Assembly (NCBI GenBank): GCA_044425815.1
Contig: JAWXVA010000003.1
Coordinates: 1-64,000, forward strand
Length of the DNA stretch: 64,000 bases
Direction: 5' to 3'
Source: CAUPWF01 sp044425815
GTDB lineage: Bacteria; Bacillota; Clostridia; Lachnospirales; Lachnospiraceae
Shown: in pieces, positions 17,204-25,758 of the stretch
Numbering within the stretch: the stretch's first letter is position 1
Layout: each line of letters opens with the position of its first letter
Notes under the pieces: model-generated
Told to the model about the DNA's origin: nothing
Seen by the model: only the letters and a program-made list of their open reading frames with translations
Databases searched by the model: none
Made by a program: the position numbers and the translations under genes

Positions 17204-18518
17204 TATCTTCTTCCTCGTCTTCTCTCAGAATGTACAATCCCTGAATGATTGCGAACATGATTAGTGTGCTAAGTAACGAGCTACCACCATAGCTAACTAG
17301 TGGCAATGTAACTCCTGTAGAAGGAATAAATTTTGTCACACCTCCTATTGTTAAAAACACTTGGAAGATATAGCAAGTTCCAAGCCCAAGTGCGATTAAT
17401 TTATAGAACCTATTGTGTATCTGCATCGCAATATTCAAAAACATTATATAACAACTAATACACATAAGAATTACGCATAATCCCACTATCAATCCCAGTT
17501 CTTCAGCAATCGCAGAGAAGATAAAATCGCTTTCTGCTACTGGTATAGTATTCGGAGCCCCTTCATTGAGTCCCATTCCTAACCAGCCGCCTGTTCCTAT
17601 TGCAAATAAGGATTGTGCAACTTGATAACCACTTCCACTATACGTCGCAAAAGGATCTTGCCACGCCTCTACTCTAACACGAATATGTGAAAACAAGTGA
17701 TACGCCACAACTGATGCTCCACTCCCCGCCACTAAACCGCTTATCATATAAAACCAATTTTTTGTTCCTACATAGAGCATTACTAAATATACTACGTATA
17801 GTATCACTGCCGCCCCCAAGTCCGTCGATGCTACTAATATCAATACCTGAAGAGCTGCAAGGGCTGTAGTTATTACAATATTTTTGAACTTTGTCGAATA
17901 GTACAAACTTGATGCAGTAAAAAACACATAAATAATTTTAACAAATTCCGACGGTTGAATACTAAAACCTGCAATAGAAAATCCTAGCTTTGCACCAGAA
18001 GAAGTCTGTGCTAATAATGCCACCAATAACAGTGCAACAATTCCAATTCCTGCATAGACATATCGCCATTCTTTCTTCGACAGAAACCTTGCTTTTCTAA
18101 TAATAACAGGTACAAACAAGCTTATTACCATAGAAATGGAAAATACCATAAACTGTTTTACTGCCAAATCAAAATCTAAGCGACTAAGCATCACCAAGCC
18201 GATACTAATTAGCATACACATATTATTTAAAATTAGTCGTGACACATCCGGATATAAATTCACATAAAATGCAATTGTAGCCGCAATCATAATCACAATG
18301 GCTGCATATAACAATAAATAATGAATTTCTTTTGTACTCAAATACAATGTGAAAAACGCAAGCAATTGAAACAAAAACATTACTACATTCTGCGAAACCA
18401 AAATACGATGCTTCTTCTCTATATCACTATAGCCGAATATGCTAAAGCAGCAATACGTGTAAATCACCATCAAAATAATAATTGTATATTTAATGCAAGC
18501 ACAAATAATATTTACCAC
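17079..18518 (-). CDS. FtsW/RodA/SpoVE family (SEDS) glycan polymerase
   Basis: A 479-residue protein with about 10-12 membrane segments and the SEDS signatures: SIQPSEFVKIIYVFF, STDLGAAVI (the catalytic aspartate region), GSGYQVAQSLFAIGTGG, AESDFIFSAIAEELG and LPLVSYGGSSL. It polymerises lipid II into glycan strands, working with a class B transpeptidase, encoded immediately downstream. The C-terminal 50 residues are a highly charged Arg/Glu/Gln tail. Start is GTG 18518 with AGGTG upstream, 8 bases after the U32 gene stop. Whether it serves division or sporulation is not resolved by sequence. Confidence 0.92.
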   Translation of the reverse strand: MVNIICACIKYTIIILMVIYTYCCFSIFGYSDIEKKHRILVSQNVVMFLFQLLAFFTLYLSTKEIHYLLLYAAIVIMIAATIAFYVNLYPDVSRLILNNMCMLISIGLVMLSRLDFDLAVKQFMVFSISMVISLFVPVIIRKARFLSKKEWRYVYAGIGIVALLLVALLAQTSSGAKLGFSIAGFSIQPSEFVKIIYVFFTASSLYYSTKFKNIVITTALAALQVLILVASTDLGAAVILYVVYLVMLYVGTKNWFYMISGLVAGSGASVVAYHLFSHIRVRVEAWQDPFATYSGSGYQVAQSLFAIGTGGWLGMGLNEGAPNTIPVAESDFIFSAIAEELGLIVGLCVILMCISCYIMFLNIAMQIHNRFYKLIALGLGTCYIFQVFLTIGGVTKFIPSTGVTLPLVSYGGSSLLSTLIMFAIIQGLYILREDEEEDIERIRQDNIRRERTQAERVAQKRPSRNASGRNASVRTQKQK

Positions 18519-18526
18519 TTCTTCAC

Positions 18527-20902
18527 CTACCTTACTCCACGTCTAAAATGACCCTTTGTTGTCTCTCTATTTCCCAAACTATTATTACTAATATCATAAT
18601 AGAATTTCCCAATAGAATCAATAACCTCTTTCACTTCGAGTTTTCCCTCTACCGTAAAATCTACTCGTAAAAATGCGGGATTTATTTTTCTTATTTCTTC
18701 TTTTTCATCAAGCAAACTGGTTGGACAAGTATTATATATAATATTATAACAGTAGTCACAGCAACATTTCACCTGTATATCCTTTCCCATTCGATCTTTC
18801 ATAATAATCATATCAGATTTATGTGTACATTGTTTGGCTGTCTTTTGCACACATTGCGCCGAAATCATGTTTGGAGTGTAACCATATACTACCAACCCTG
18901 AATTCCTTTGACTTAGCTGATTTATTTCTTTTGCTGTTAATTCCAGTGCATGCGTATTTTTACTGATTCCTAATCGCTCCCAAAACTCCATACTCCAACT
19001 ATTATACGTATATACATGGTGGTCTAAATGTATTTCGCCCTTATAATTTTCTTCCTTCAAAAACTGATAACTTTCTAGATTTCGTATCATTATTCCATCA
19101 AATGGTATCGCAAAAAATTCTTTTAATTTTCCCTTAAATACACTCGCTGTCTCATCTCTAAAAATATGTGGCATTACGATATATACTTTCTTTCCATGCC
19201 CTTTTATCCTCGATACTATAGTTTTATATTCTTGATTTTCCCATATTTTTCTTATCGCATTGCAATCCAAATAAATACTAGAAAAAATACCGCTTTGTTC
19301 CACCTCTTCTAATTGTTCTAACGTCTCCACGTATGCAACACAAGGAATCTCACCACCTATTATAGAACAACTTGTGCGCTCTAATGGAGATACCAGTTCT
19401 TCTACCTTTAGTTCGCGGCGAAAAGAATCAACAATCGTTCGTTCTAATACTGCAATTCCATCTCTTCGCAATTGATTCAATTGCTGTGTCGGCACGAAAA
19501 TATTATCATCCATCACTATTTCTATCGATTGAAATTGAAATGGTGTATTTCCAGTCTTACGTATCTGTTGTGCAATCTTTTCTTTACTAGCTGGTTGCGT
19601 AGTAGCTGTTTGTACTACTTCGCCTTCTATCGATACAAAATGCATTCCCATCTGAAGATGCAGCGCTGCTTTACAACCTGCAACTAAAACCAATGTTCCT
19701 GTCATCACTTCTTGTAATTTATTTGAATCTAATTCTTTCTCTATTCCTTGAATAAGTTCTTGATTTCTAGTCCGATATAATACTGTACCTTTTTTTAGGA
19801 TTACGCCTTTTCTGAGGGATAACTGAATCTTTTCGTTACATTGATACGCTTGTCCCAATGTATAATTATCACCATTTTCCGTAATTTCGATGATATCCCC
19901 TTTGTTTAGGGTTCGTAGCGCTTTTCCAAATACCTGTCGCCCCATTTGATCTTGTACCTGTATACTTGGGACACCCGTATGACTTGGTTTCCCCGTTGTA
20001 ATCATTTCTTTTCCGTTGTATTGTTTCCAATATCCACTATGAAAATCTCCACGATTAAATATATCTCTTAGTATATCGACATCTTGTTCTGCTACTTTAT
20101 AATTCGCTTTCCCTTTTTCTAAATATAAATCCACATATTTTCGATACATCGCCGTTACGCTCGCAACGTATTCTGGTTTTTTCATTCTTCCTTCTATTTT
20201 AAACGAAAATACTCCCGCTTCTATAAGATCTGGAATTTCATATAAGGTACATATATCTTTTAAACTCATATAGTATTCAGTTTCACCATCCACCTTATAT
20301 GGTAGTCGACATGGTTGCGCACACTGTCCTCTATTCCCACTTCTTCCACCTATCATACTACTATATAAACATTGCCCAGAATAAGAATAACATAGTGCCC
20401 CATGGACGAAACTCTCAATTTCTAGCTTTGTGCTTTCTGCAATTTCTTTCACTTCACCTAACATTAATTCTCTAGAAGTAACGACTCGCTCGACTCCTAA
20501 ATCTTCTAAAAATCTAGCACCGAGTGCACTTGTTACTGTCATTTGTGTACTTGCATGAATCGGTAAGTCCGGAAAGAATGCTTTTACAAATTGTAATACG
20601 CCTAAATCTTGTACAATAACAGCATCGATTCCATGAATGTACAGTGGTTCTAAGTACTCATACAATTGTTCTTGAATTTCAGATTCTTTTAGAAGTGTAT
20701 TCACTGTTAAATATAGCTGCTTCCCATGTAAATGCACCAAATCAATCGCCTTTTTCAATTCTTCCAATGTAAAATTATTCGCATTTGCTCTTGCGCCAAA
20801 CCGATCGCCACCTACATAAATGGCATCTGCACCTGATTTCAGGGCTGCTACCAAGCAGTCAAAAGATCCTGCTGGTGATAAAATTTCTACTCGTTTTTTC
20901 AT
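18527..20902 (-). CDS. Peptidase U32 family protein, RlhA-like long form
   Basis: A 791-residue protein. The N-terminal U32 domain starts EILSPAGSFDCLVAALKSGADAIYVGG and has the family signature EIESFVHGALCYSYSGQCLYSS, then SGNRGQCAQPCRLPY with cysteines proposed to hold an iron-sulfur cluster. A DUF3656-type middle region follows, with a further cysteine cluster at the C-terminus (CCCDYCYN near 740). E. coli RlhA (YdcP), a long U32 protein, hydroxylates C2501 of 23S rRNA; that function is possible here but inferred. First gene of a U32-SEDS-transpeptidase operon, just after the zapA terminator. Confidence 0.87.
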   Translation of the reverse strand: MKKRVEILSPAGSFDCLVAALKSGADAIYVGGDRFGARANANNFTLEELKKAIDLVHLHGKQLYLTVNTLLKESEIQEQLYEYLEPLYIHGIDAVIVQDLGVLQFVKAFFPDLPIHASTQMTVTSALGARFLEDLGVERVVTSRELMLGEVKEIAESTKLEIESFVHGALCYSYSGQCLYSSMIGGRSGNRGQCAQPCRLPYKVDGETEYYMSLKDICTLYEIPDLIEAGVFSFKIEGRMKKPEYVASVTAMYRKYVDLYLEKGKANYKVAEQDVDILRDIFNRGDFHSGYWKQYNGKEMITTGKPSHTGVPSIQVQDQMGRQVFGKALRTLNKGDIIEITENGDNYTLGQAYQCNEKIQLSLRKGVILKKGTVLYRTRNQELIQGIEKELDSNKLQEVMTGTLVLVAGCKAALHLQMGMHFVSIEGEVVQTATTQPASKEKIAQQIRKTGNTPFQFQSIEIVMDDNIFVPTQQLNQLRRDGIAVLERTIVDSFRRELKVEELVSPLERTSCSIIGGEIPCVAYVETLEQLEEVEQSGIFSSIYLDCNAIRKIWENQEYKTIVSRIKGHGKKVYIVMPHIFRDETASVFKGKLKEFFAIPFDGIMIRNLESYQFLKEENYKGEIHLDHHVYTYNSWSMEFWERLGISKNTHALELTAKEINQLSQRNSGLVVYGYTPNMISAQCVQKTAKQCTHKSDMIIMKDRMGKDIQVKCCCDYCYNIIYNTCPTSLLDEKEEIRKINPAFLRVDFTVEGKLEVKEVIDSIGKFYYDISNNSLGNRETTKGHFRRGVR

Positions 20903-20939
20903 ACTACCCTTTCTATACCCCTAAAAATTCATCCCCTTG

Positions 20940-20976
20940 TTATAAAATAGAGAGTGTGTCAAGACACACTCTCTAT
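20940..20976 (-). terminator. Terminator of zapA
   Basis: A near-perfect 14-base inverted repeat (ATAGAGAGTGTGTC and its complement) around AA; on the minus strand it is followed by TTTTATAAC. It lies between the zapA stop and the U32 gene. Confidence 0.85.
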
Positions 20977-21000
20977 CCGTGCGATTAGTCACCTAACCAC

Positions 21001-21411
21001 CTATTTTTTCTGTGTTTTTATCTCCGTTTCTAATTTAATCTGTTCTTTCTCCAAATTAGAATTCTGTAATTTCAGATTCTCTATTAACTTCTCTGCATTC
21101 TCCAGTTTAATCTGTATCGATATCAAGTCGTGTTTTAAATCATACATCTCTTTATCTTTTGTCTCTATATCACGCTCAAGTGCATCACTTAATTTTTTGG
21201 CTTTAAAATAGTCATCTGCTATATTCAGCGCTAATAGTGTGTTCTGCATAGATGCATTCTGTCTACAATACCCATCACTATTTCTACATTCTGTTATCTT
21301 ATGATTCAAATAAGTTGCAACCTTTTGTAAGTACTCTTCCGTTTCGTATCCAGCAAGGGTAATTACTTTACCTCCTATTAAAACCTCTGTATAATTCTTT
21401 TGTGCAGCCAT
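21001..21411 (-). CDS. zapA: Cell division protein ZapA
   Basis: A 136-residue protein. The N-terminal ZapA domain is recognised by TEVLIGGKVITLAGYETEEYLQKVATYLN; a long coiled coil runs from about 60 to the end (ENAEKLIENLKLQNSNLEKEQ). ZapA cross-links FtsZ protofilaments at the division ring. GAGGAGG lies 7 bases before the ATG. The gene has its own promoter and terminator, so it is probably monocistronic although ruvB lies just upstream. Confidence 0.9.
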   Translation of the reverse strand: MAAQKNYTEVLIGGKVITLAGYETEEYLQKVATYLNHKITECRNSDGYCRQNASMQNTLLALNIADDYFKAKKLSDALERDIETKDKEMYDLKHDLISIQIKLENAEKLIENLKLQNSNLEKEQIKLETEIKTQKK

Positions 21412-21446
21412 GTAGTCCTCCTCAACACTTTTCTATATATTTACTT

Positions 21447-21475
21447 ATTATAAGTCTATCTGTGAATAAAAACAA
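21447..21475 (-). promoter_or_regulatory. Sigma-A type promoter of zapA
   Basis: On the minus strand TTGTTT (21475-21470) and TATAAT (21452-21447) are 17 bases apart. The -35 box begins immediately after the ruvB stop codon. Confidence 0.65.
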
Positions 21476-22483
21476 CTATTTTTCAAGGAATTCATCTGAA
21501 ATCCCTAAATGTTTGTATGTAATTTCCGTTACCATACGACCTCTCGGCGTTCTTTGGATGAATCCATTCTTCAATAAGTAAGGTTCGTAGACATCTTCTA
21601 ATGTTCCTGTGTCTTCCCCTATCGAAGCAGCAAGTGTTTCTAATCCCACTGGTCCACCTTGAAATTTATATATCATAGTTGTGAGGATACTCCTATCTAT
21701 ATGATCTAATCCCATTCGATCCACTTCTAATAAATCCAATGCGTTCGATGCTACTTCTTCTGTAATTATACCATCGTATTTTACCTGTGCGAAATCTCGA
21801 ACTCTTTTTAATAAACGATTTGCTAATCGTGGTGTTCCTCTTGATCTTTTCGCCAATTCTAGCGCGCCCTTATCTTCAATCTCTACATCTAATACATTCG
21901 CAGATCGAAGCAAGATTTTTTGTAATTCTTCTTCTGTATAAAATTCCAAATGATGCACAACACCGAATCGATCGCGAAGTGGTGCTGTTAGCATTCCAGC
22001 TCTAGTAGTCGCCCCTATCAATGTGAATTTCGGCAATTCTAGTCTGATAGAACGCGCGCTTGCACCTTTTCCTATCATGATATCAATTGCGTAATCTTCC
22101 ATCGCTGGATATAATACTTCTTCTACTTGACGATTCAATCGATGAATTTCATCTACAAACAGCACATCGCCTTCTTGAAGGTTGTTGAGAATAGCTGCCA
22201 TCTCTCCTGGTTTTTCAATCGCTGGACCTGATGTAACTTTCATATTTACACTCATTTCATTTGCAATAATACCAGCTAATGTCGTCTTACCTAGGCCTGG
22301 CGGGCCATAAAACAACACATGATCCAATGCTTCTCCACGGTCTTTTGCAGCTTTTATATATATTTTCAAAGTCTCTTTTGCTTTTTCTTGTCCTACATAA
22401 TCATCTAAGAGCTGTGGTCGTAAATGATTTTCAATCTTCGCATCTTCTACTAAATGCTCTGTTGTAATAATTCTTCTCTCCAT
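21476..22483 (-). CDS. ruvB: Holliday junction branch migration helicase RuvB
   Basis: A 335-residue AAA+ ATPase with the usual length. Walker A GPPGLGKTTLA (about 60-70), Walker B VDEIHRLN, sensor I GATTRAG and the C-terminal winged helix with GLETLAASIGED are present. It forms hexameric rings that drive branch migration with RuvA. It lies 12 bases after ruvA. ruvC is not in this window. Confidence 0.98.
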   Translation of the reverse strand: MERRIITTEHLVEDAKIENHLRPQLLDDYVGQEKAKETLKIYIKAAKDRGEALDHVLFYGPPGLGKTTLAGIIANEMSVNMKVTSGPAIEKPGEMAAILNNLQEGDVLFVDEIHRLNRQVEEVLYPAMEDYAIDIMIGKGASARSIRLELPKFTLIGATTRAGMLTAPLRDRFGVVHHLEFYTEEELQKILLRSANVLDVEIEDKGALELAKRSRGTPRLANRLLKRVRDFAQVKYDGIITEEVASNALDLLEVDRMGLDHIDRSILTTMIYKFQGGPVGLETLAASIGEDTGTLEDVYEPYLLKNGFIQRTPRGRMVTEITYKHLGISDEFLEK

Positions 22484-22495
22484 TCTTACCTACCC

Positions 22496-23113
22496 CTAAA
22501 ACATCATGTTTTTCAGTGCTTCTTTTAGTATTTCTTCTACACTTTTATTTCCATCAGCATCTTCCACTTTTCTCACAGCTTTCATACTAGAGCTCATATC
22601 ATATCCTAGCGCAACGAGTGCTTGTGCCGCCTCTGTCTTATTTTCATTTCCCGTAAAGTTTGGTTGTGATGCTTCTGCTTTTTCCACGCCCATACTTTCT
22701 AATGCATCTTCAATTGACAATTTATCTTTTAACTCTATAATTAACTTTTCAGCTGTTTTCTTTCCTATACCTGGGGCAGCAGAAATTGCTTTTACATCTG
22801 AGGATGCCACTGCAAATCTAAGGTCATTTGGTGACAACGTTGAAAGAATCGCTAGACCACCTTTGGGTCCTATTCCATTGACTCCAATTACTAATTTATA
22901 CACCTGCAAATCATCTCTTGTACGAAAACCAAATAATTGCATCGCATCTTCTCTTACATTCAAGTATGTATGTAGTTTTATCTCATTTCCTAAAGATGGT
23001 AGATGATTCATAGATTGTGCTGGCATAAAAATTCCATACCCAACACCCATTACATCTACAATGACTTTCTCTTCTTCGATTGCCACTAATTCTCCTCTTA
23101 TATACGAAATCAT
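22496..23113 (-). CDS. ruvA: Holliday junction DNA-binding protein RuvA
   Basis: A 205-residue protein. The N-terminal OB fold (MISYIRGELVAIEEEKVIVDVMGVGYG) is followed by helix-hairpin-helix motifs (GVNGIGPKGGLAILS, AAPGIGKKTAEKLIIEL) and the flexible C-terminal domain that contacts RuvB. It binds four-way junctions as a tetramer. Its ATG overlaps the end of the Gx-transporter gene by 4 bases (ATGA), so ruvAB is translationally coupled to that membrane gene. Confidence 0.97.
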   Translation of the reverse strand: MISYIRGELVAIEEEKVIVDVMGVGYGIFMPAQSMNHLPSLGNEIKLHTYLNVREDAMQLFGFRTRDDLQVYKLVIGVNGIGPKGGLAILSTLSPNDLRFAVASSDVKAISAAPGIGKKTAEKLIIELKDKLSIEDALESMGVEKAEASQPNFTGNENKTEAAQALVALGYDMSSSMKAVRKVEDADGNKSVEEILKEALKNMMF

Positions 23114-23610
23114 CTTACATCTCCCATTATCTTTATTCTCTTTATCATCTCACTAGCCAATATACCTATAATTAGCCCTGTTACTAGTGCAGCAATTAAT
23201 AATAGTGCAAAATAGTATATTACACCAAAACTTTCGACTATAATTATTGCTACTATAATTTGTCCTATATTGTGAAATACTGCACCTGCAATACTGACCC
23301 CCATAACACTAAAGGACTCCCTTTTGTATAGTAGATTCATAACCACGAGACTCAACGTACATCCTGCTAGACTAAACAATATGCTCATAAGATTCCCAAA
23401 GAAAAATCCTGCTAGTATTACACGAGTAGTTGAAATAATCAATGCATCTCGAAATCCCATTTGATATAATGCCATTACTATTACTACATTTGCCAACCCT
23501 AATTTGATGCCAGGCACCGCAAAATATAATGGAACCAAACTCTCAGCATAACTAAAAACCAGTGCTAGTGCAGTAATAAGTCCCATATACGCGATCTTAT
23601 TTTTTAACAT
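23110..23610 (-). CDS. Gx transporter family protein (HepS-I/COG4769-like)
   Basis: A 166-residue integral membrane protein with 5-6 segments. The motif FAVPGIKLGLANVVIVMAL and the later HNIGQIIVA are typical of the Gx transporter family, often mislabelled heptaprenyl diphosphate synthase component I and structurally related to ECF S-components. The substrate is unknown. In many clostridia it lies with a NusG domain II protein and Rnf or ApbE genes, as here, which hints at a role with flavin or redox functions. It lies 17 bases after the NusG-II gene and overlaps ruvA by 4. Confidence 0.85.
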   Translation of the reverse strand: MLKNKIAYMGLITALALVFSYAESLVPLYFAVPGIKLGLANVVIVMALYQMGFRDALIISTTRVILAGFFFGNLMSILFSLAGCTLSLVVMNLLYKRESFSVMGVSIAGAVFHNIGQIIVAIIIVESFGVIYYFALLLIAALVTGLIIGILASEMIKRIKIMGDVR

Positions 23611-23627
23611 GTTAATCTCCCAAAAAA

Positions 23628-23987
23628 TTAGTGAGTCGTAGCGTCAAATTCAGACTCCGAATTCCCGCTACCCACGACAACGACCTCGTTAGGCAAGCAA
23701 ATAATACTCTCGCCCGATTTACTAATTGCTCCTTGATGTAGGCATAATCCATCCGGACAAGTCGCTTCTATCATATACGCTTCACCATCTTGTATCAAAA
23801 GAATATTACTCTCATTAATTTCCACTACCTGGTTTTCTTCCAATGAATATTCTCCATACAGTTCTCCATTAACAGAGACAAGTACCGAAGTACTCGTCTC
23901 TGCATTTATATTATAAAAAATATATCCACTTATTGCTACTAGTAAAACAATACCTATTAATATAAAATCGTTTTTTTTCATGAACAT
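23628..23987 (-). CDS. NusG domain II-containing (DUF1312) membrane-anchored protein
   Basis: A 119-residue protein. One N-terminal membrane helix (about 6-25) is followed by a beta-rich extracytoplasmic domain with CPDGLCLHQGAISKSGESIICLPNEVVV, the classic NusG-II/DUF1312 block containing three cysteines. Its function is unknown; the family recurrently sits before Gx transporter genes. The ATG at 23987 is followed two codons later by another ATG, and neither has a strong ribosome-binding site. Confidence 0.88.
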   Translation of the reverse strand: MFMKKNDFILIGIVLLVAISGYIFYNINAETSTSVLVSVNGELYGEYSLEENQVVEINESNILLIQDGEAYMIEATCPDGLCLHQGAISKSGESIICLPNEVVVVGSGNSESEFDATTH

Positions 23988-24026
23988 TCTTTTAATCCAT
24001 TTCTATCCTTTATATAAATATTCACA

Positions 24027-24386
24027 CTAATACAACGCTTGCATATTACTTATCGCCACACCAATTACCACAAGTAAAATAATATATAATATAATACCTA
24101 TTAGTGTAAGAATAAGGCTAGCTCTACAATAGTTACGTCTATTTGTATTTACGCTTTTGCTAAATGCCCAATAAATATAAACACAAAAACCTACACATGG
24201 AATCACTAATACCAATATGGTAAGGAGCCATTCCATTACTGACATCGGTGTGTCATTTCCTTGTGTATCCATAGCTGAAGAATATGATGGATTGTACTGC
24301 ATATCATTTCCTGATTGTTCTGAATTGTATGTATACTCGTATTGTGTTCCTGTTGTGTTGTTATTCATTTCTTCATTATTGTTCAT
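24027..24386 (-). CDS. Small membrane protein with Asn/Gln-rich N-terminus
   Basis: A 119-residue protein. Residues 1-50 are disordered and rich in Asn, Tyr, Ser, Gln and Thr (NNNEEMNNNTTGTQYEYTY). Two membrane helices follow (WLLTILVLVIPCVGFCVYIY at about 54-73 and LILTLIGIILYIILLVVIGV at about 91-110) with a short basic loop NTNRRNY between them. The pattern WLLT...IP...WAF...N.NRRNY is widespread in Firmicutes without known function. ATG 24386 is chosen because AAAGGTGG is 8 bases before it; the longer frame begins at a GTG inside that site. Confidence 0.78.
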   Translation of the reverse strand: MNNNEEMNNNTTGTQYEYTYNSEQSGNDMQYNPSYSSAMDTQGNDTPMSVMEWLLTILVLVIPCVGFCVYIYWAFSKSVNTNRRNYCRASLILTLIGIILYIILLVVIGVAISNMQALY

Positions 24387-24526
24387 ATGATGTTCCACCT
24401 TTCACTTTTGTTCTTTTTTCTTAATCCTTATTTATAGAACTTCTCTTCTTTCATTGCCACTGTATCTTTATTTATTTTACTACAATGCAAAGAATATTAC
24501 GACATAATTTATAAAAATTTGATAGT

Positions 24527-24979
24527 TTATTTCCAAACAACCTTTCGCACATACGTATATACATTGTGATAATGATATACAACTGGCTCTACTTCTGGAT
24601 AATACAGTATCATCCTATATACATAATATCCCACCATTCCTAGTATTATCACTAAAAATATCCAACGAAGTCCTGCCATTTCTTTCCCAATTACATACCG
24701 ATACAGCAACGCTATACCTACAGTTATCGCAATAGGAAATATAAACCAGTTATACTGTATCGCTTGTTCCCATTGTAATGTCAAAACACAGAGACCAGCT
24801 CTTGTCAAACCACAAGCTGGACACGGAATTCCTGTCAAAATCACAAAGATACAAGTAGTTCCAAATATAAACTGCATAATTGCAAGTAAAGCCAGTAAGA
24901 AAATTCCTACTGGCAATACTTGTTTTAAATCTTTTTTTATCAGTGCTACGTTTATAATAGAATACATTTTTTCGGACAT
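24527..24979 (-). CDS. DUF2752 membrane protein overlapping rnfB
   Basis: About 150 residues with three to four membrane segments. The DUF2752 signature GIPCPACGLTRAGL is present, with a CxxC placed at the start of a membrane helix. Function is unknown. It overlaps the last codons of rnfB; the frame stays open to 25009 inside rnfB, but ATG 24979 or ATG 24967 are more plausible starts and neither has a strong ribosome-binding site, so coupling to rnfB translation is likely. Being the last gene of the Rnf operon makes a redox-linked membrane role conceivable, but that is inference. Confidence 0.8.
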   Translation of the reverse strand: MSEKMYSIINVALIKKDLKQVLPVGIFLLALLAIMQFIFGTTCIFVILTGIPCPACGLTRAGLCVLTLQWEQAIQYNWFIFPIAITVGIALLYRYVIGKEMAGLRWIFLVIILGMVGYYVYRMILYYPEVEPVVYHYHNVYTYVRKVVWK

Positions 24980-25746
24980 TTTTCTGCACACTTCCCACAA
25001 TTCGTACATTTTTCTGGGTCTATATGAGCAATATTACCTTCTACTGTAATCGCTCCAAATTCACATACTTTTTCGCACATTTTACATCCAATACATCCGC
25101 CAGAACAAGCATTCATAACATCTTTCCCTTTATCTTTTGAGCTACATAACACAAGATGTTTTTGATCTACGGGTACCAATTCAATCAGATTCTTTGGACA
25201 GACCGCAATACATTTTCCACATGCTTTGCATGCCTCTTTATCTACAAATGCAATATCATCTACTATAGAAATTGCATCGAACGGACATGCTTTCACACAC
25301 GTTCCAAATCCTAGGCAACCATAATTACATGTTTTTGAACCGCCATTTTGTACAAAGCTCATCATAATACAGTCTTTGATTCCGTAATATTTATAATCTT
25401 CTTTTGCCTTCGCACATGAACCACCACATTTTACAAATGCAGTCATTGGTGTACTTTCTGTAGCTTCCATTCCCATGATTGTTCCAATTTTCTTTGCTAC
25501 ATCGCTTCCGCCTACTGGACATGCTCCAAGTTCAGCTTTCCCTTCCACGATTGCTGCTGCAAGTCCTGAACATCCTGCATATCCACAACCACCACAGTTA
25601 TTTCCTGGTAATACACCCGAAATCGCTTCTTCTCTTGGATCAATTTCAACTGCGAATTTCTTTCCTGCAATTCCTAGGAAGACTCCGATGAATAATCCTG
25701 TACCACCAACAATTGCAGCTGCAATTAATATTCCTGTAATACTCAT
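24952..25746 (-). CDS. rnfB: Rnf complex subunit B (ferredoxin-like)
   Basis: A 264-residue protein. An N-terminal membrane anchor (about 4-26) is followed by the [4Fe-4S] domain GNNCGGCGYAGCSGLA and several ferredoxin clusters: CLGFGTCVKACP, CKACGKCIAVCP, CIGCKMCEKVCE and CTNCGKCAEKCP. RnfB accepts electrons from reduced ferredoxin and passes them into the membrane complex, which pumps Na+ or H+ while reducing NAD+. Last of the six rnf genes, 12 bases after rnfA; the tail runs directly into the overlapping DUF2752 gene. Confidence 0.97.
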   Translation of the reverse strand: MSITGILIAAAIVGGTGLFIGVFLGIAGKKFAVEIDPREEAISGVLPGNNCGGCGYAGCSGLAAAIVEGKAELGACPVGGSDVAKKIGTIMGMEATESTPMTAFVKCGGSCAKAKEDYKYYGIKDCIMMSFVQNGGSKTCNYGCLGFGTCVKACPFDAISIVDDIAFVDKEACKACGKCIAVCPKNLIELVPVDQKHLVLCSSKDKGKDVMNACSGGCIGCKMCEKVCEFGAITVEGNIAHIDPEKCTNCGKCAEKCPKKCILL

Positions 25747-25758
25747 AATCTTATCCCC

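Noticed and set aside
22506..23006. Plus-strand frame of 166 codons over ruvA
   Set aside because: It lies antisense to a certain ruvA, is Ser/Phe-rich as expected from the reverse of Lys/Glu codons, and has no domain.
24750..24998. Second minus-strand frame inside the DUF2752 gene
   Set aside because: It overlaps the DUF2752 frame, shows no domain and lacks the hydrophobic pattern and CPxCG motif seen in the other frame.
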